In this document: one piece after another, positions 26,105-34,544 of the stretch | How positions within the stretch are numbered: the first letter of the stretch is position 1 | Layout of the letters: each line of letters begins with the position of its first letter | The notes under the pieces: model-generated | Databases searched by the model: none | The model's input: only the letters and a program-made list of their open reading frames with translations | What the model was told of the DNA's origin: nothing | Position numbers and translations under genes: made by a program | From: CAZAZQ01 sp964489705 | Lineage (GTDB): Bacteria > Zixibacteria > MSB-5A5 > GN15 > FEB-12 | Length of the DNA stretch: 64,000 nt | Reading direction: 5' to 3' | Assembly: GCA_964489705.1 (NCBI GenBank) | Contig: CAZAZQ010000016.1 | Location: 1-64,000, forward strand

Positions 26105-27064
26105 ATGAAAAAGAGGCAAGGCACCAAAAAAGTCGTCGCCATGCTCGGGTATGGTTCCCAAGGACGAGCCTTGGCGCAAAACCTCCGCGACTCGGGATAC
26201 GACGTCGTGGTCGGGCTCAGAAGCGGTTCTTCTTCACGCGCTTTGGCGAAGAAAGACGGTATGAGCGACATCACCACCATTCCTCAAGCGGTAAAACAAT
26301 CCGACGTTGTTTGTTTTGCCTTTCCCGACCATTGCCACGGCAAAGTCTACCGCCGTTCCATTGCCAAGAACCTATCCCCCTATCACACCCTCTGGTTTCT
26401 GCAAGGAATGTCGATTCACTTCCGGTTTGTCGTGCCTTCGCCGAACCATGACGTCATTTTGATCGCACCGCACGCCCCGGGAGTTGCTGTCCGAGAGAAA
26501 TATCTCACTGGTGAGCCCTTCTCCGCTTTCTCTGCCGTCCATCAAAACCCAAGCGGCAAAGCGAAAAGAACCGTCCGAGAATTAGCCGAAGCAATCGGCA
26601 TCCCCCACGACAAGCTCATTCCCACGACATTCGCCCGCGAAGCGATAGGTGATCTTTTCGGCGAACAGGCGGTTTTATGCGGCGGCTTGGCGGGCTTGAT
26701 AAAAAACGGCTTCGATGTTCTGGTGGAAAGCGGTATCCCGCCGGAGAACGCTTATCTTGAAGTCGCCTACCAGCTTGACTTGATTGTCGAGCTGATAAAA
26801 CGCTACGGTATCGAAGGGATGTTCCGGCGTATCTCCGTGACGGCACGCTACGGCTCTATTCGGGCAGCGGAAAAGATTTTCACGGCAGATGTGAAACAAA
26901 GGATGAAAGAGCTGCTTGAGGAAATCACATCGGGGACCTTTTCCGAAAAGCTCTCCCGTTTGACGGAAGGCGATATCGCTTCTTTGGACAAAGCGATAAA
27001 AAAACTCAGCTCACCGGCTTTTGAAAAAGCGGCAAGAAAGCACCGCCCCTCTTCAAAAAAATAA
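26105..27064 (+). CDS. Divergent ketol-acid reductoisomerase homologue
   Basis: 319 residues with the class I KARI layout: Rossmann GYGSQGRALAQNLRDSG and VVVGLRSGSSS (NADPH region), then the knotted helical domain with DLFGEQAVLCGG. Several active-site positions differ from IlvC: the KGPGHTVR loop is HAPGVAVR, the second domain keeps the Glu of YLE but has Gln where the partner Glu is expected (YQLDLI for HELKLI), and SNTAEYG reads SVTARYG. No ilvB, ilvN or ilvD neighbours. It may act on a different 2-keto substrate or be a pure reductase; I do not call it ilvC. A longer in-frame reading from 25685 runs antisense through nadC and is not credible. Confidence 0.78.
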   Translation: MKKRQGTKKVVAMLGYGSQGRALAQNLRDSGYDVVVGLRSGSSSRALAKKDGMSDITTIPQAVKQSDVVCFAFPDHCHGKVYRRSIAKNLSPYHTLWFLQGMSIHFRFVVPSPNHDVILIAPHAPGVAVREKYLTGEPFSAFSAVHQNPSGKAKRTVRELAEAIGIPHDKLIPTTFAREAIGDLFGEQAVLCGGLAGLIKNGFDVLVESGIPPENAYLEVAYQLDLIVELIKRYGIEGMFRRISVTARYGSIRAAEKIFTADVKQRMKELLEEITSGTFSEKLSRLTEGDIASLDKAIKKLSSPAFEKAARKHRPSSKK

Positions 27065-27088
27065 AGCTACAGGGAAAATGTCAGCCAA

Positions 27089-27628
27089 TTAGGTCGTCGC
27101 TCCGCCGATGCTGGAATCAAGGAAAAGATACGGCTTCCACTGAGCGGCGATGCCGTAATGGCGCTGAATGAAAGTGATGTAGGTCGGGCGGGTCGGTTTC
27201 CGCAGCAATTTCATACCCGCTTCTTGCGGCGTCCGGTCGCCTTTTTTGTTGTTACATTTCGAGCAAGCACAGACCAAGTTTTCCCACGTCTCCTGTCCTC
27301 CCAATCGCTTGGGGATGACATGGTCAACCGTCATCGGTCCTTTGAAACTGCCGCAGTACTGGCACTGGTGGTTGTCGCGGGTGAGGATGTTTTTCCGCGT
27401 CAGCATAATCCGTTTGTGGGGGACTTTTCGATACTGCCAAAGCCGCACCACCGAGGGCAGGGCATAACTCTTTGAAACCGTCCGCAGTTTCAAGCCGTCG
27501 GCTTTCTCAATCATCTCGGCTTTACCCTGAAAAACAAGCACAATCGCCCGCTTCGCCGAGCAGACCGTCAGCGGTTCGTAATTCTGATTGAGCATCAGGA
27601 CTCTTCTATTGACGATTGAATGAGCCAT
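27089..27628 (-). CDS. HNH endonuclease-domain protein
   Basis: 179 residues. The C-terminal half has the zinc-supported HNH fold: CQYC, MTVDHVIPKRLGG, and CSKCNNKKG. The N-terminal VLMLNQNYEPLTVCSAKRA is shared by a widespread family of chromosomal HNH proteins of unknown role. No intron or intein context. The -10 TATAAT ends 4 nt before the ATG and no ribosome site is present. Confidence 0.85.
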   Translation of the reverse strand: MAHSIVNRRVLMLNQNYEPLTVCSAKRAIVLVFQGKAEMIEKADGLKLRTVSKSYALPSVVRLWQYRKVPHKRIMLTRKNILTRDNHQCQYCGSFKGPMTVDHVIPKRLGGQETWENLVCACSKCNNKKGDRTPQEAGMKLLRKPTRPTYITFIQRHYGIAAQWKPYLFLDSSIGGATT

Positions 27629-27897
27629 TTTTATTATACCACCAGTCGTACCGGTTGTTTCCTCATTTGCGTTGCCGACGTTTCACTTTTGACGCCCCAA
27701 CCGGCAGCTTTATTTAATAAATATCGGAAATCGGCTGAGTGTCAACAGGTTTTTCCCTCCTGCTCTGTCGGGAAGTCAGCGCAGCATGGACACGCCGATA
27801 CGTCCAGCCGTCGAGAAATCTTCCCTTCCGTCTTGTGTGGCGGGGGGTTACCTGTTTATATTCGCATGTGCAAAGAGGAAAGAGAAAAGTTGGGTCG

Positions 27898-28701
27898 GTG
27901 CGGCGGCTGGGAAGACGCCGGAGGTGGGGGGCGATCGGTATGCTGTTGGCAGCGTTCACAATATCGGTGGCGTCGGCATCAGTACCGCTGGTGCATCAGC
28001 CGGTCTACCATCCGGCTGGGCGAGTGGGAGAAGTGGGGTTTCATGCGAGTTTCGCTTACGCGTCGATTTCCAAGAAGGGTGCCTATCGTCCCTGCGATGA
28101 GCAGAGGTATTCGCTGGGGATGAGCTTTGTCGCTTCCTCTAAAGTCGTCTTGAATGTCTCGTATCAGCCTCGTGTCCGTGACAGCGTCCGGCATTACTTG
28201 TGGGGTGGGCTCACGTACTACTTCAAGAATCCGCTCACCTCTTCCGCTGCGGTCAATCCGGACGGGGCGGTCGGTGGCGTGATTGCCTCTCTGGCGGCGG
28301 GCGGGCGATTTTATACGTATGCAAAAGGATCGTTTTCGACGTTGTGGGATGCTCGCTTGATGCTTCCGGTGTCACGGCACGTTACCTTCCTTGCCGGCTA
28401 TCGCCGGTACGAGCAAAAGGAAGCCGCCGATGTCGTGCAGGGGTACGGGGGAATACGGATTTACTCCTCCACGTATCAACCGGATTCTCTCTTTCTCAAT
28501 CCGGACGGAGCGGTCGGGAGTGTGACGTTGCACCTGTCAGGCGGCGGTTCCGCCGATGGGTGGCAAAGTCAGGGCGTGGTGATGTTCCCACTGCAGGAAA
28601 CCTTGACCTTGAAGGTGATTTTTTCCGCCGAGCGGGTGCGTTCTCCTTATCGGCTGGCGTTGACCGCCGGAGTGGGGGTATCGTTTTATCCTCGTAAGTA
28701 G
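27898..28701 (+). CDS. Exported protein of unknown function, beta-rich
   Basis: 267 residues from a GTG at 27898, which gives a classic signal peptide (arginine-rich start, then GMLLAAFTISVASASVP). The ORF is open further upstream to 27739, and a GTG at 27868 or ATG at 27940 are alternatives. The mature part is rich in aromatic, alternating residues and carries two copies of an NPDGAVG motif (NPDGAVGGV, NPDGAVGSV) about 85 residues apart, suggesting two repeated beta modules or an outer-membrane barrel (it ends VGVSFYPRK). No family recognised. Confidence 0.6.
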   Translation: MRRLGRRRRWGAIGMLLAAFTISVASASVPLVHQPVYHPAGRVGEVGFHASFAYASISKKGAYRPCDEQRYSLGMSFVASSKVVLNVSYQPRVRDSVRHYLWGGLTYYFKNPLTSSAAVNPDGAVGGVIASLAAGGRFYTYAKGSFSTLWDARLMLPVSRHVTFLAGYRRYEQKEAADVVQGYGGIRIYSSTYQPDSLFLNPDGAVGSVTLHLSGGGSADGWQSQGVVMFPLQETLTLKVIFSAERVRSPYRLALTAGVGVSFYPRK

Positions 28702-28802
28702 CAATATCTTAGCATCATACATCAATGGGCGAGGGAGCTTTTCATGAAACTCTGATTTGCCGTTCTCCGTATAAGCTACAAAAATCAAAAAAAGGAGCGG
28801 AT

Positions 28803-29783
28803 ATGAGAAGAGCGTGGTATGTATTGGCTGCCGGGATTCTGGCAATCGGATTGATAACCGTGCCTTTGATGGCAAAATCCCATAACGGCAATGACGGAGC
28901 ATGGCTGGGCATTTACCCCCAGACGGTGGATAAAGAATTAGCGGAAGTGTTTGACTTGCCGGTTGATTACGGCGTCGTCATCAATGAGGTCATCGAAGAT
29001 TCCCCTGCCGAGAAAGCTGGATTGAAAGAAGACGACGTTATTATCAGCATCAACGGTAAACGCATCGCCAATGCCGACCGGCTGATTTCTTTAATCGGCA
29101 GAAGCGAGCCCGGTGATGAAGTTACGTTGACCGTCATGCGCGGGGACGACAAGAAAGAAATAACCGTCACCTTGGGCGAAAAGCCGGAGGAGGACTGGTC
29201 GTTCTCGACCGGCAGAAACCCGGCGAATGTTCGGAAATACTTTTTCTCGTACGAATCGGATAACGAAGGGGGCGGCTACATCGGCGTCGGTCTGACCAAT
29301 TTGACCCCGCAGTTGGGTGATTATTTCGGCGTGGAAAAAGGCAACGGTGCTCTTATCACTGAGGTGATGAAAGATTCTCCGGCGAAAGAAGCCGGTTTGC
29401 GTGCCGGAGACGTGATTGTCTCCATTGACGGCGAGCAGGTGGAGGATATCGAAGATGTCCAGGATATCATTGGAGAAAAAGAACCGGGCGACAAAGTGAC
29501 AATCACTGTTGTTCGTCAAAAGAAAGAGAAAGAGTTTACCGTCGAAGTCGGCGAAGGAGATGAAGACGAGGATGTCTACTCTTTCCACCAGATGTTTGAC
29601 CCCGATGTTTATTTTAACTTTCCCAAGATGAAAGGACGCTTTTTCCCCTTTCCCCCTTTCCCGACACTGAACATGGATGAAGATTTCGATCAGGGCGAGT
29701 TGGAAGAGCAGATGGAGAAACTGAGAGACGAATTAAGATCGCTCCAAAAAGAGATGAAAGAGATTCAGAAGAAACTTGATTGA
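28803..29783 (+). CDS. Exported double-PDZ protein without protease domain
   Basis: 326 residues. AAGGAG at good spacing fixes the start at 28803. An N-terminal signal or anchor segment is followed by two PDZ domains (about 35-120: LGIYPQ... VIEDSPAEKAGLKEDDVI; about 150-240: IGVGLTNL... VMKDSPAKEAGLRAGDVI). The tail has an acidic stretch and ends in a coiled coil (EEQMEKLRDELRSLQKEM). PDZ domains of this kind bind exposed C-termini in the periplasm in DegP/HtrA proteases, but no trypsin-like or other catalytic domain is present. Likely an adaptor. Followed by a strong terminator. Confidence 0.82.
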   Translation: MRRAWYVLAAGILAIGLITVPLMAKSHNGNDGAWLGIYPQTVDKELAEVFDLPVDYGVVINEVIEDSPAEKAGLKEDDVIISINGKRIANADRLISLIGRSEPGDEVTLTVMRGDDKKEITVTLGEKPEEDWSFSTGRNPANVRKYFFSYESDNEGGGYIGVGLTNLTPQLGDYFGVEKGNGALITEVMKDSPAKEAGLRAGDVIVSIDGEQVEDIEDVQDIIGEKEPGDKVTITVVRQKKEKEFTVEVGEGDEDEDVYSFHQMFDPDVYFNFPKMKGRFFPFPPFPTLNMDEDFDQGELEEQMEKLRDELRSLQKEMKEIQKKLD

Positions 29784-29830
29784 CAAGAATAACAAAGCTT
29801 TCCTCCTGTGATTGTGAAGAGAGCGCAGAA

Positions 29831-29864
29831 GCCGAGTCTTCAAAAAGAAGACTTGGCTTTTTTT
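29831..29864 (+). terminator. Rho-independent terminator
   Basis: GCCGAGTCTTC, loop AAAAA, GAAGACTTGGC, then seven T. Confidence 0.92.
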
Positions 29865-29916
29865 GTCAATTTTGTTTCTTGCCCCCGGGAAGGAAACCTA
29901 CATATATTGAGGCGTT

Positions 29917-30888
29917 ATGACAGGAATTACAGTCGGAAAACTTTACGAAGCCCGCAATCAAGAGCTGGAACTGACCCCCTTGAACAGCAACGCGGAGGGG
30001 ATGAAAAAACTCATCCGTCATCCTGATCTCCATCGTCCGGGGTTAGCGCTGACCGGCTTTTTCGAGCGGTTCTCCAATCGGCGGATACAGATTTTGGGAG
30101 AGACCGAAATGGCATATATGAGCCGTCTTTCGGTCGAGCGGTTAATCGAGATTTCTCACCAGCTTTTCGAGTACGATATTCCGATGGTGGTGATTTCGAA
30201 GGGCATCGCTCCCCGCATCGAGTTTCTCCACGCCGCCGACAAGTACAATACCATCGTCTTTTCCAGCCGCTTGACGACGGTGGAGCTCATCAACCGGCTG
30301 TCGGCGTATCTGGACCATGTCTTTGCCCCGTCGATTACCGTTCACGGGACGCTGGTCGACGTGTATGGGGTCGGTCTGCTCTATACCGGCAAATCGGGTA
30401 TCGGGAAGTCGGAAGTCGCCCTCGACTTGGTGGAGCGGGGACACCGTCTGGTTGCCGACGACGTGGTGCGTATCACCCGTGGCTTTTCGGATGTCATTAT
30501 CGGTACCGGAGCGGAGCTGTTGGGGCACCATATGGAAATTCGCGGGGTCGGGATTATCGACGTCGAGGAGTTGTTTGGCATTCGGGCAATCCGGGTGCAA
30601 AAACGTATCGAAGTGGAAGTCAACCTGGTGTTGTGGTCGGAGACGGAAGAATATGAGCGGTTGGGGGTGGAGGAAAAGCGGACTACGATTTTAGGGGTAA
30701 GTATCCCGTATGTGAAGGTCCCTATCTCGCCGGGGAAGAACATCACCGTCATTTCCGAAGTCATCGCCATGAACCATATGCTCAAAGTGTACGGGAAAAA
30801 CTCCGCTGCGGAATTCTCCGAAAAGCTTTCCCGTCGTATTAACCGTGAATCATACATGAAAGATTATCTGGAATCCGACTACGAATAA
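29917..30888 (+). CDS. hprK: HPr kinase/phosphorylase
   Basis: 323 residues. Phosphorylates and dephosphorylates the regulatory serine of HPr. The C-terminal catalytic domain has the P-loop GKSGIGKSE (about residues 158-166) and the HprK signature ELLGHHMEIRGVGIIDV; the N-terminal domain is standard. Together with the EIIA protein at 11968-12420 it points to a regulatory PTS. HPr and EI are not in the window. GAGG precedes the ATG. Confidence 0.95.
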   Translation: MTGITVGKLYEARNQELELTPLNSNAEGMKKLIRHPDLHRPGLALTGFFERFSNRRIQILGETEMAYMSRLSVERLIEISHQLFEYDIPMVVISKGIAPRIEFLHAADKYNTIVFSSRLTTVELINRLSAYLDHVFAPSITVHGTLVDVYGVGLLYTGKSGIGKSEVALDLVERGHRLVADDVVRITRGFSDVIIGTGAELLGHHMEIRGVGIIDVEELFGIRAIRVQKRIEVEVNLVLWSETEEYERLGVEEKRTTILGVSIPYVKVPISPGKNITVISEVIAMNHMLKVYGKNSAAEFSEKLSRRINRESYMKDYLESDYE

Positions 30889-30926
30889 CTCTGAAAAACA
30901 ACATGCCGCCTCCCTGCTGAAATCGC

Positions 30927-30955
30927 TTGGAGAAGCAGGGACTTTCATGTATAAT
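30927..30955 (+). promoter_or_regulatory. Promoter of the peptidyl-prolyl isomerase pair
   Basis: TTGGAG, 17 nt, TATAAT (perfect -10). Start near 30962, leader about 73 nt ending in GGAGG. Confidence 0.6.
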
Positions 30956-31034
30956 GGAGGGAATTCTACCCGGCGACCGGAACTCGCCGACCGGAAGAGG
31001 GTAAAAGAGACGTATTCTGGAGGATATATTTTTG

Positions 31035-32765
31035 ATGAGTAGAAAAAAGATTCTGAGTATTGGTATTGTTTGTATTCTTGCCGCCGGTTTGTGGCTCTCA
31101 TGCGGGAAATCCGGCGGTAAGGTCTTAGCCAAGGTCGGCGATTACGAAATCACGACCGAAGAATTCAACGAGTTTTACAAACAAAACTATCCCTTCCGTT
31201 CCGCGCAGGATGAGTTTGATTTCAAAAAGCAACTGCTCGACAGTATCATCATCGATCGCTTGTTGATTCAAGCGGCGTACGAGAAAGGCATCGATAAGCT
31301 CGAAGAGCTCAGCCGGGTGGTGCTTGCCAACCGGGACAAATTTCTCATTGATGTTTTGTTGAAAAGAAAAATTACCGACAAGGCGGAACCGACGGAAGCC
31401 GACCTGAAAGATTTTTATAACCATCTCGAATACAAGGTGAAAGTCTCCCATATCTTGGTTGACAATCTCGACACCGCCCAAATGTTGCTGGATCGGATTA
31501 AGAACGGAGAGAACTTTGAAATGCTCGCCTACAAGTATTCCAAGGATCCCTCCGCCAAGCGCAACAAGGGTGACCTGGGATATTTCACATGGGGGGCGAT
31601 GGTAGATGAATTTCAAGAAGCGGCGTTCAGCATGGAGCCGGGCGAAGTGTCTCCGCCGGTGAAGACGCGATACGGCTATCATATTATCAAGCTGGTGGAC
31701 AAAATCCCGAACGACGAGCGCACCGATTACAAGTCGATGCGCAGCCAACTGGTGGAGATGGTGCGTCGGTACAAGCAGAACCAGTTAGGCGAAAAATACT
31801 TCAACGAGATCAAAGAAAAGTATAGGGTCACTATCGATACCGCCACTTGTAATTATCTCTTGCACAAGCGCGAGGTGATTTATCCGCCGGTTTTGCTGAA
31901 AACCCTTCCGAAAAACGACTTCGATTTGGAGCAGCTCGACCGGAACGAAAGAGAACTGGTGCTGGCGACCTGGAATGGCGGACAGATGACCGTCAGCGAA
32001 TATCTCAACCTGGCGAACAAAACCGTCCCGCGGAATGTCCGTCCCGATTTTGACGATTACGATTCGCTGGCGACGATTATCTTTCGACTGAAGCTCAACG
32101 ACGTGTTGGTGATGGAAGCGTTGAAGGAAGGCATCGACAACGATCCGGAGTTCCATCGCAAGATGAAACTGTTCAAGGAACTGGCGATGGCGGAAATCAT
32201 GCGGGATGATTCCCTTCCCAAACCGCCGCCGCCGGACGAAGCGACCATTCGCAAATATTATGACGACCACCCCGATGAGTTTACCGTCCCCGCCAAGGTC
32301 TACATTCACGAAATTCTTCTCAGCGATGAGCTCAAAGCCAAGAAGCTGAAAAAAGAACTTAAGTCCTTCGAGGACTTCAAACAAGCCGCCATGGATATGA
32401 CCGAGCGGGTCGGCAAACGTATCGGCGGAGGCGACTTGGGCTATATTCAGCGAAGGTGGTTCCCGGAACTGTTCGATGAAGCGTGGAAAACCCCCATTGG
32501 CGGCATTGCCGGACCGATTCCGACTGAAGGAAAATATTCGCTCATTTACGTCGTTGACAAAATCGACGCCCAATTGAAGGACTATTTGGGCATGAAACGG
32601 GATATTGTCCAGAAGCTTACCAAACAGCAGGAGGAAGAAGCTCTTGCCCAGTGGGTGGAAGAACGGAAGAAAACCACCAAGGTCGTGGTGTACGACGACG
32701 CTTTGTGGTCTACTATCGACATGGATAAATATGCGTCTACGGGTACGCCGGACACTACTTCGTAG
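31035..32765 (+). CDS. Parvulin-type peptidyl-prolyl isomerase, probable lipoprotein
   Basis: 576 residues. The N-terminal hydrophobic segment ends LWLSCGKSG, a loose lipobox with Cys 21. A SurA-like N-terminal chaperone region is followed by a clear parvulin domain (VKVSHILVD... GDLGYFTWG... YGYHIIKLVDK, about 133-225) and a diverged second one near the C-terminus (VYIHEILL... GGGDLGYI). It probably helps fold outer-membrane or exported proteins. GGAGG is 8 nt before an in-frame TTG (31032) and 11 nt before the ATG, so either may start. Operon with the SurA-like gene. Confidence 0.88.
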   Translation: MSRKKILSIGIVCILAAGLWLSCGKSGGKVLAKVGDYEITTEEFNEFYKQNYPFRSAQDEFDFKKQLLDSIIIDRLLIQAAYEKGIDKLEELSRVVLANRDKFLIDVLLKRKITDKAEPTEADLKDFYNHLEYKVKVSHILVDNLDTAQMLLDRIKNGENFEMLAYKYSKDPSAKRNKGDLGYFTWGAMVDEFQEAAFSMEPGEVSPPVKTRYGYHIIKLVDKIPNDERTDYKSMRSQLVEMVRRYKQNQLGEKYFNEIKEKYRVTIDTATCNYLLHKREVIYPPVLLKTLPKNDFDLEQLDRNERELVLATWNGGQMTVSEYLNLANKTVPRNVRPDFDDYDSLATIIFRLKLNDVLVMEALKEGIDNDPEFHRKMKLFKELAMAEIMRDDSLPKPPPPDEATIRKYYDDHPDEFTVPAKVYIHEILLSDELKAKKLKKELKSFEDFKQAAMDMTERVGKRIGGGDLGYIQRRWFPELFDEAWKTPIGGIAGPIPTEGKYSLIYVVDKIDAQLKDYLGMKRDIVQKLTKQQEEEALAQWVEERKKTTKVVVYDDALWSTIDMDKYASTGTPDTTS

Positions 32766-32781
32766 AAATGTGTTGAACGGT

Positions 32782-34080
32782 ATGCAATGCCTTCGGGTGT
32801 GGGTTATCTCATCGTTGCTCGTCATCTTTGGATTAACCCACACCTCATGGGCAAAAAGGGAAACGATCGACCGCATTGTGGCGGTGGTCGGAGATCGGGT
32901 CATTTTGGCTTCCGAGTTGGCAAGCCAGATGCAAATTTACGCCATCCAATCGGGGAAACGTCCGCAAAACGAAGAAGAAATCAAGCAATTGCAGGAGGAA
33001 GTCATCGACCAGATGATTTCCGACCAGTTGTTCATCCTCGCCGCTCAACAGGATACGTCCATCAGCGTGAGGCCCGAAGAGGTCGATCAGGCGCTTGACG
33101 AACATATCTCCCGCATCTCCCGGAACTTCAAATCGCATGACGAGTTTATCCAAGCCCTTGCCGCAGAAGGGCTGACGATTCGAGAACTGAAGAAAAGATA
33201 CCGCCCGGAGGTGGAAAATCAGCTTATCAAGCAACGCCTCATTCAGAAAAAGTTGTCATCGGTCGCCGTGTCACGTCACGAAGTGGAAGAGTTTTATTCC
33301 CGCTACAAAGATTCTCTCCCGGAACAACCGGAAGCGGTCAAATTGGCGCATATCCTTCTCACCATTAAACCCTCGCCGGAGATTGAAGATTCGGTGAAAG
33401 CTCTGGCGATGGAACTTCGCAAGCGGGCTTTGGCGGGCGAGGATTTTGCCGCCCTTTCCGAGAAGTATTCCAGCATGGGAGCAGGTGCCTCGGGCGGGGA
33501 CTTGGGATTTGTATCTCGTGAGGACGTCGTACCGGAGTTTGCCCGAGCGGCATTCAAGTTGTCGGTGGGTGATATTTCCGGTGTCGTCCGTACCCAGTTC
33601 GGATATCATATTATCAAATGCGAAGAGAAAAAAGGCGACCGGCTTCACCTTCGCCATATCCTTCTGGCGGTAGAGCCGAGCCAAGCGGACACCGAACGGG
33701 TCATGCACTTGGCGGATTCGTTGTTGCAGGTGGTTCGCAACGGCGGCGATTTTCAGCAGTTGGCGAAAGATTTTTCCGACGACAACGAAACCCGCGCCCA
33801 AGGAGGAGAACTCGGCTGGTTCGCCACTTCGGAGCTGCCGGAAGTTTTCGCCCAAGCCGTTACCGGATGGAATACGCCCGGCGAATACAAAGGTCCCATC
33901 CGCTCGAAGTTCGGTATCCACATTTTGAAGCTGCTTGATTACCAACCGGCACGGAAACTGACTCTGACGGATGATTACGACGAGTTGAAAGAGATGACGC
34001 GTCAGGAAAAAGCCGCTCGTCTTATCGATAAATGGTTGACCAAGCTCAAAGAAAAAACGTATATCGAAAAACGCTTATAA
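32782..34080 (+). CDS. SurA-like periplasmic chaperone/peptidyl-prolyl isomerase
   Basis: 432 residues, close to E. coli SurA in size and layout. Signal peptide (VWVISSLLVIFGLTHTSWA), SurA N-domain beginning IDRIVAVVGDRVILASEL, parvulin 1 (VKLAHILLTI... GDLGFVSRED... FGYHIIK) and parvulin 2 (LHLRHILLAV... GELGWFATSELP... FGIHILKLLD). It escorts outer-membrane proteins through the periplasm. Sixteen nucleotides after the other isomerase gene. ATG 32782 is preferred; a GTG at 32770 and TTG at 32773 are in frame and cannot be excluded. Confidence 0.92.
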   Translation: MQCLRVWVISSLLVIFGLTHTSWAKRETIDRIVAVVGDRVILASELASQMQIYAIQSGKRPQNEEEIKQLQEEVIDQMISDQLFILAAQQDTSISVRPEEVDQALDEHISRISRNFKSHDEFIQALAAEGLTIRELKKRYRPEVENQLIKQRLIQKKLSSVAVSRHEVEEFYSRYKDSLPEQPEAVKLAHILLTIKPSPEIEDSVKALAMELRKRALAGEDFAALSEKYSSMGAGASGGDLGFVSREDVVPEFARAAFKLSVGDISGVVRTQFGYHIIKCEEKKGDRLHLRHILLAVEPSQADTERVMHLADSLLQVVRNGGDFQQLAKDFSDDNETRAQGGELGWFATSELPEVFAQAVTGWNTPGEYKGPIRSKFGIHILKLLDYQPARKLTLTDDYDELKEMTRQEKAARLIDKWLTKLKEKTYIEKRL

Positions 34081-34086
34081 CCGCCG

Positions 34087-34338
34087 ATGCGTATTGACGA
34101 TTATCTTTCGACAGTGGGGGTAGTCAAACGGCGGACGATTGCCAAAGAACTGGCGCAAAACGGCATGATAACCGTCAATGGTCGCACGGTAAAACCGGCG
34201 TATCACGTAAAACAAAATGACATTATCTTCATAAAGGGAAAGCGTGCGATAACGGTGGAAGTACTCGCTATTCCGACCGGTTCGGTTCCTAAAAATCAGC
34301 GCGAAAAGTTCTTCAAAGTCGTTAATAGTACGTTATAG
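34087..34338 (+). CDS. S4-domain RNA-binding protein (RqcP/Hsp15-like)
   Basis: 83 residues: MRIDDYLSTVGVVKRRTIAK... MITVNGRTVKPAYHVKQND, a single S4 domain with a short basic tail. Relatives bind tRNA on stalled 50S subunits in ribosome quality control. Six nucleotides after the SurA-like gene, so probably co-transcribed. Confidence 0.87.
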   Translation: MRIDDYLSTVGVVKRRTIAKELAQNGMITVNGRTVKPAYHVKQNDIIFIKGKRAITVEVLAIPTGSVPKNQREKFFKVVNSTL

Positions 34339-34544
34339 TACGTGTCAAGAAATTTCCACAAAATGTTTATATTTTCGTAGTGATCTTCACGACTGACTTT
34401 CTCCCATTAAGATGAAAGTGTCTATGGGCTACATGGAAGAGTCGTTTGCGCATTGCTTTGTCGTGTGGAATGGAGTAAAGCAATCGGATTAAGAAAAAGC
34501 GAAGCATCAAAGTGCTACGGGATGACGTCCCTTGGTGGGTTTTC

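Noticed and set aside
27089..27628. HNH protein as homing endonuclease or restriction enzyme
   Set aside because: No intron, intein, methyltransferase or specificity gene adjacent; matches a common chromosomal HNH family.
34339..34544. Small gene or RNA between the S4 and MFS genes
   Set aside because: Short convergent spacer with no ORF having a ribosome site and no stable hairpin plus T run.
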